Positions 13,201 through 14,084 of a stretch of 14,084 bases of DNA are shown one piece after another. A program made the translations under genes and the position numbers. Below the pieces are notes generated by a model. The model did no database searches. It was not told the origin of the DNA and saw only the letters and a list, made by a program, of their open reading frames with translations. The stretch lies in contig JAUVCJ010000038.1 of the NCBI GenBank assembly GCA_030595765.1, positions 1 through 14,084 of the forward strand, given 5' to 3'. The stretch's first letter is position 1, and each line of letters begins with the position of its first letter. The DNA is from Thermoplasmatota archaeon. Its GTDB lineage: Archaea > Thermoplasmatota > Thermoplasmata > GCA-020350865 > JAUVCJ01.

Positions 13201-13334
13201 CCAAGGACAAGCAAATAAGATATGATCATCTAAGAAAGGATGGAGATGCAAAGAAGGATGCCTGGGAAATGTCTCTTAGGTGTGGTGTATGTGGGAAGAC
13301 AATAATGCCGGGGAAGGAACACGAATGCCAGTAA
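10272..13334 (+). CDS. Surface receptor-like protein: propeller, CARDB repeats, one membrane span, zinc-module tail
   Basis: A 1020-residue protein that I do not recognise as a named family. Residues 8-29 are a signal peptide or anchor. Residues 45-395 hold seven spaced repeats of the type D-S-x-G-x-x-H-x-x-W-x-D, beginning near 49, 102, 153, 209, 262, 316 and 368, as in a seven-bladed sialidase-like beta propeller. Three CARDB-like immunoglobulin-type domains follow (about 396-495, 502-596 and 602-708); the last ends in DESNETNN, typical of CARDB. A single membrane span covers 714-733, followed by a basic-acidic stretch, so the N-terminal 700 residues should be outside. The cytoplasmic tail (734-1020) is charged and helical and carries two zinc modules of identical spacing, C886/C889/H899/C901 and C1004/C1007/H1017/C1019. 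It starts at TTG with a TATA box 26 bp upstream. An ABC ATPase gene follows 76 bp later. It is plausibly a sensor or adaptor; substrate and partner are unknown. Confidence 0.85.
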   Translation: MKIVRKTSFMLVIALLLLLPVFPSHLYGAGEIPISSNRPIHSTQALLQDSDGVQHVAWFEAGSQGLFDLHYISYSESGEILVGDTVASSGMKNPSHLAMSIDSSGDLHFIWQDDISGLLRCTYLHLSRIDFSVLNEHILGTTTRPTYFPAMAIDEEDNVHMIYKIIHGGGPYIFYTKVTKTGIIEEEGQVVSPHLMSRENMNGIHIVIGDPGTLHVSWKDYNAYARDYIELYYVQLDSSGNKLTSISTVAGPSLNIFDSMLESDGQGGAYISYSDNVNDKRQVLVQRISSVGIPLGDPIVVSSSPESSDQPDIKVDSQGKVYVCWIGVIEQAQELFFSIISPDGEIVINEVILAKSSNLTNPRMVLASDNLPFITWKDNSELETLFGDFFSSHDLIQLTLRDLRFSMENATENSLITIYMEMANDGGLDSIFGMTVTFLVDDVLLAPAQAVAQLTPGSTRILEQTWIPTRSGVHEVAVLVDFGGKTKSIQRNYVVFGSLDASKVEVTSVQLFRGFPGSLEVDVVNQGETLISGLYANLTLGSDGVRPLLTNILLESGQKLSIQVGWTPNTDGNTTLILNLDHSAGQAVLISKIWISPDVPKPDILIGDITLSNEVPNPGENILARVEVKNNGTISTSAVSVELIINDDVFESQTIAHLPVGTSKYLMFDFALTRGDAEVFLEFKLDGESLIDESNETNNVKFITLVIEEEGGFGTFLLVLIWLIIMVSMSIFYNRSGRDELVPQPKIEDNLEPAIEEKVNGHRFKMFEKLKTPKPPAQETASVDSDSRSALDWASSEDGWKQPVGETGPMPANKGDGHIHGSASLEDIEEHLAKKGFGPRHPNDLVFATNLTQEEQRKNMEKHNDFLRRTKDGLDKKRKWEEAVTCPACGLKILSFEDHDCPGRERVEHQLQMSKIIFKGITEYRYEEFNARQERDIKRFEGIERREEIWDQSLGFKKLKVDDSLKNEVDDLHLQHTKDKQIRYDHLRKDGDAKKDAWEMSLRCGVCGKTIMPGKEHECQ

Positions 13335-13410
13335 TATGAGATTTCCCCAAATAGCAACAAAACTATTAACCATTGAGTGATATTTAAGGAAGAATCCTCC
13401 AGGAGTCTAC
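13335..13410. promoter_or_regulatory. Gap with promoter-like AT stretches and the ABC-gene Shine-Dalgarno site
   Basis: ACTATTAACC (about 13361-13370) could act as a TATA box with transcription start near 13391. AGGAG (13401-13405) lies 5 nt before the ATG at 13411 and supports that start. Read-through from the upstream gene is equally possible. Confidence 0.45.
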
Positions 13411-14084
13411 ATGTCAGAAGCATTCACCGTTCGGGTCCAGCATATGTGGAAGACCTATAACGGTAGTCATCACATTCTAAAGGGGATTACCTTTTCGGTG
13501 GAGCCTGGAGAGATGGTGCTGATAAGAGGCCGATCAGGGTCTGGTAAGACTACTTTGTTGAGCCTGCTTGGATGCCTGGACAGCCCAACGAAGGGAGACC
13601 TATACCTCAACGGTTATGATACTGGAAAGCTTTCCCAGAAAGAACTTGCCAGGATCAGGTTGAACAGCATCGGAGTGGTGTTCCAGTCTCATAATTTGAT
13701 CCATGACCTAACAGTAATGGAGAACGTGATGCTCCCATTGCGCATTGCAAAGAAGAATAATAGCTTTGAGAGGGCAATGTCCCTGTTGAAGATATTCAAC
13801 ATGGAAAAACAGGGCTCCAAATACCCCCATGAAATGTCCGGCGGAGAGAGGCAAAGAGTTGCAATCGCACGGGCGCTATCAAACAATCCTTCACTGCTTC
13901 TGGCAGATGAGCCCACAAACTCCTTAGACATCATGAACTCGACCCTGGTTACCGAGGCTTTCAAGAAAGCCAACCAGGAATTCGGGACCACTGTCATTAT
14001 TGCATCCCATGACCCGCTGGTAGGAGACCAGATGAAGAAGAAGTACACGCTTTACGACGGTGAGCTGTTTTTCACGCCGGAGAA
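13411..14084 (+). CDS. ABC transporter ATP-binding protein, MacB/LolD type (partial)
   Basis: The gene runs off the right edge; 224 residues are visible, close to the full length of this class (about 225-240). Walker A is GRSGSGKTT (40-48), the Q-loop glutamine is Q92 in VVFQSHNLIHDLTVMENV, the signature is MSGGERQRVAIARAL (142-156), Walker B is LLLADEP with catalytic E167, and the switch histidine is H200 in IIASHDP. The Q-loop context and the ENVMLPL stretch are those of the MacB/LolD/FtsE-like group, which works with FtsX/MacB-type permeases in mechanotransmission or lipoprotein and peptide handling. A permease gene should lie just downstream. It follows the propeller/CARDB protein on the same strand, suggesting a shared function at the membrane. 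Confidence 0.92.
   Translation, partial: MSEAFTVRVQHMWKTYNGSHHILKGITFSVEPGEMVLIRGRSGSGKTTLLSLLGCLDSPTKGDLYLNGYDTGKLSQKELARIRLNSIGVVFQSHNLIHDLTVMENVMLPLRIAKKNNSFERAMSLLKIFNMEKQGSKYPHEMSGGERQRVAIARALSNNPSLLLADEPTNSLDIMNSTLVTEAFKKANQEFGTTVIIASHDPLVGDQMKKKYTLYDGELFFTPE

Noticed and set aside
13689..14048. Minus-strand 119-codon ORF at the right edge
   Set aside because: It lies opposite the ABC ATPase, whose Walker A, signature and Walker B motifs are all intact on the plus strand.

Overview
The window is archaeal. The clearest evidence is the gene order L44e - S27e - aIF2alpha - Nop10 - PAC2-family chaperone at 6450-8696, a translation/rRNA-modification cluster found across euryarchaea. TATA boxes sit about 25 bp ahead of several coding starts, and GGTG or GGAGG Shine-Dalgarno sites precede others. 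An AglD-like flippase and a CARDB-containing surface protein agree with this. A Thermoplasmatota-type euryarchaeon is my best guess, but that is inference; no 16S or marker phylogeny is possible here. I see no tRNA, rRNA, CRISPR array, intact insertion sequence or integrase.

Layout. 1-1400 (+): the end of a GHMP heptose kinase (HddA type), then gmhA and gmhB, which together give three of the four steps to GDP-D-glycero-alpha-D-manno-heptose. 1401-1647: non-coding, with an oligo-T stretch and a compact foldable element. 1648-3956 (-): a small AT-rich membrane protein, a GT4 glycosyltransferase and a SAM methyltransferase; the latter two look like an operon. 3957-4365: a divergent promoter region holding about five copies of a 44-bp tandem repeat, a perfect 17-bp palindrome and a second inverted repeat. 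4366-5493 (+): a second GT4 glycosyltransferase, convergent with a GT2 dolichyl-phosphate-sugar synthase-like enzyme at 5567-6265 (-). 6266-6449: divergent promoter region with small palindromes. 6450-8696 (+): the translation operon. 8697-10184 (+): a tiny acidic protein and an AglD/LPG-synthase-like integral membrane protein. 10272-13334 (+): a 1020-residue surface receptor-like protein with a sevenfold beta-propeller repeat, three CARDB-like domains, one membrane span and a cytoplasmic tail with two zinc modules. 13411-end (+): a MacB/LolD-type ABC ATPase, cut by the window edge.

How it fits together. The heptose genes, three glycosyltransferases, the methyltransferase and the flippase-like protein suggest that the left half and the 9.1-10.2 kb gene serve synthesis and export of a cell-surface glycan, possibly heptose-containing and lipid-linked. 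That link is inferred from proximity. The translation operon is a housekeeping insert between them. The propeller/CARDB/zinc-module protein followed by an ABC ATPase is the most unusual unit. It reads as an outside-in sensor or adaptor at the membrane, but its function is not known from the sequence.
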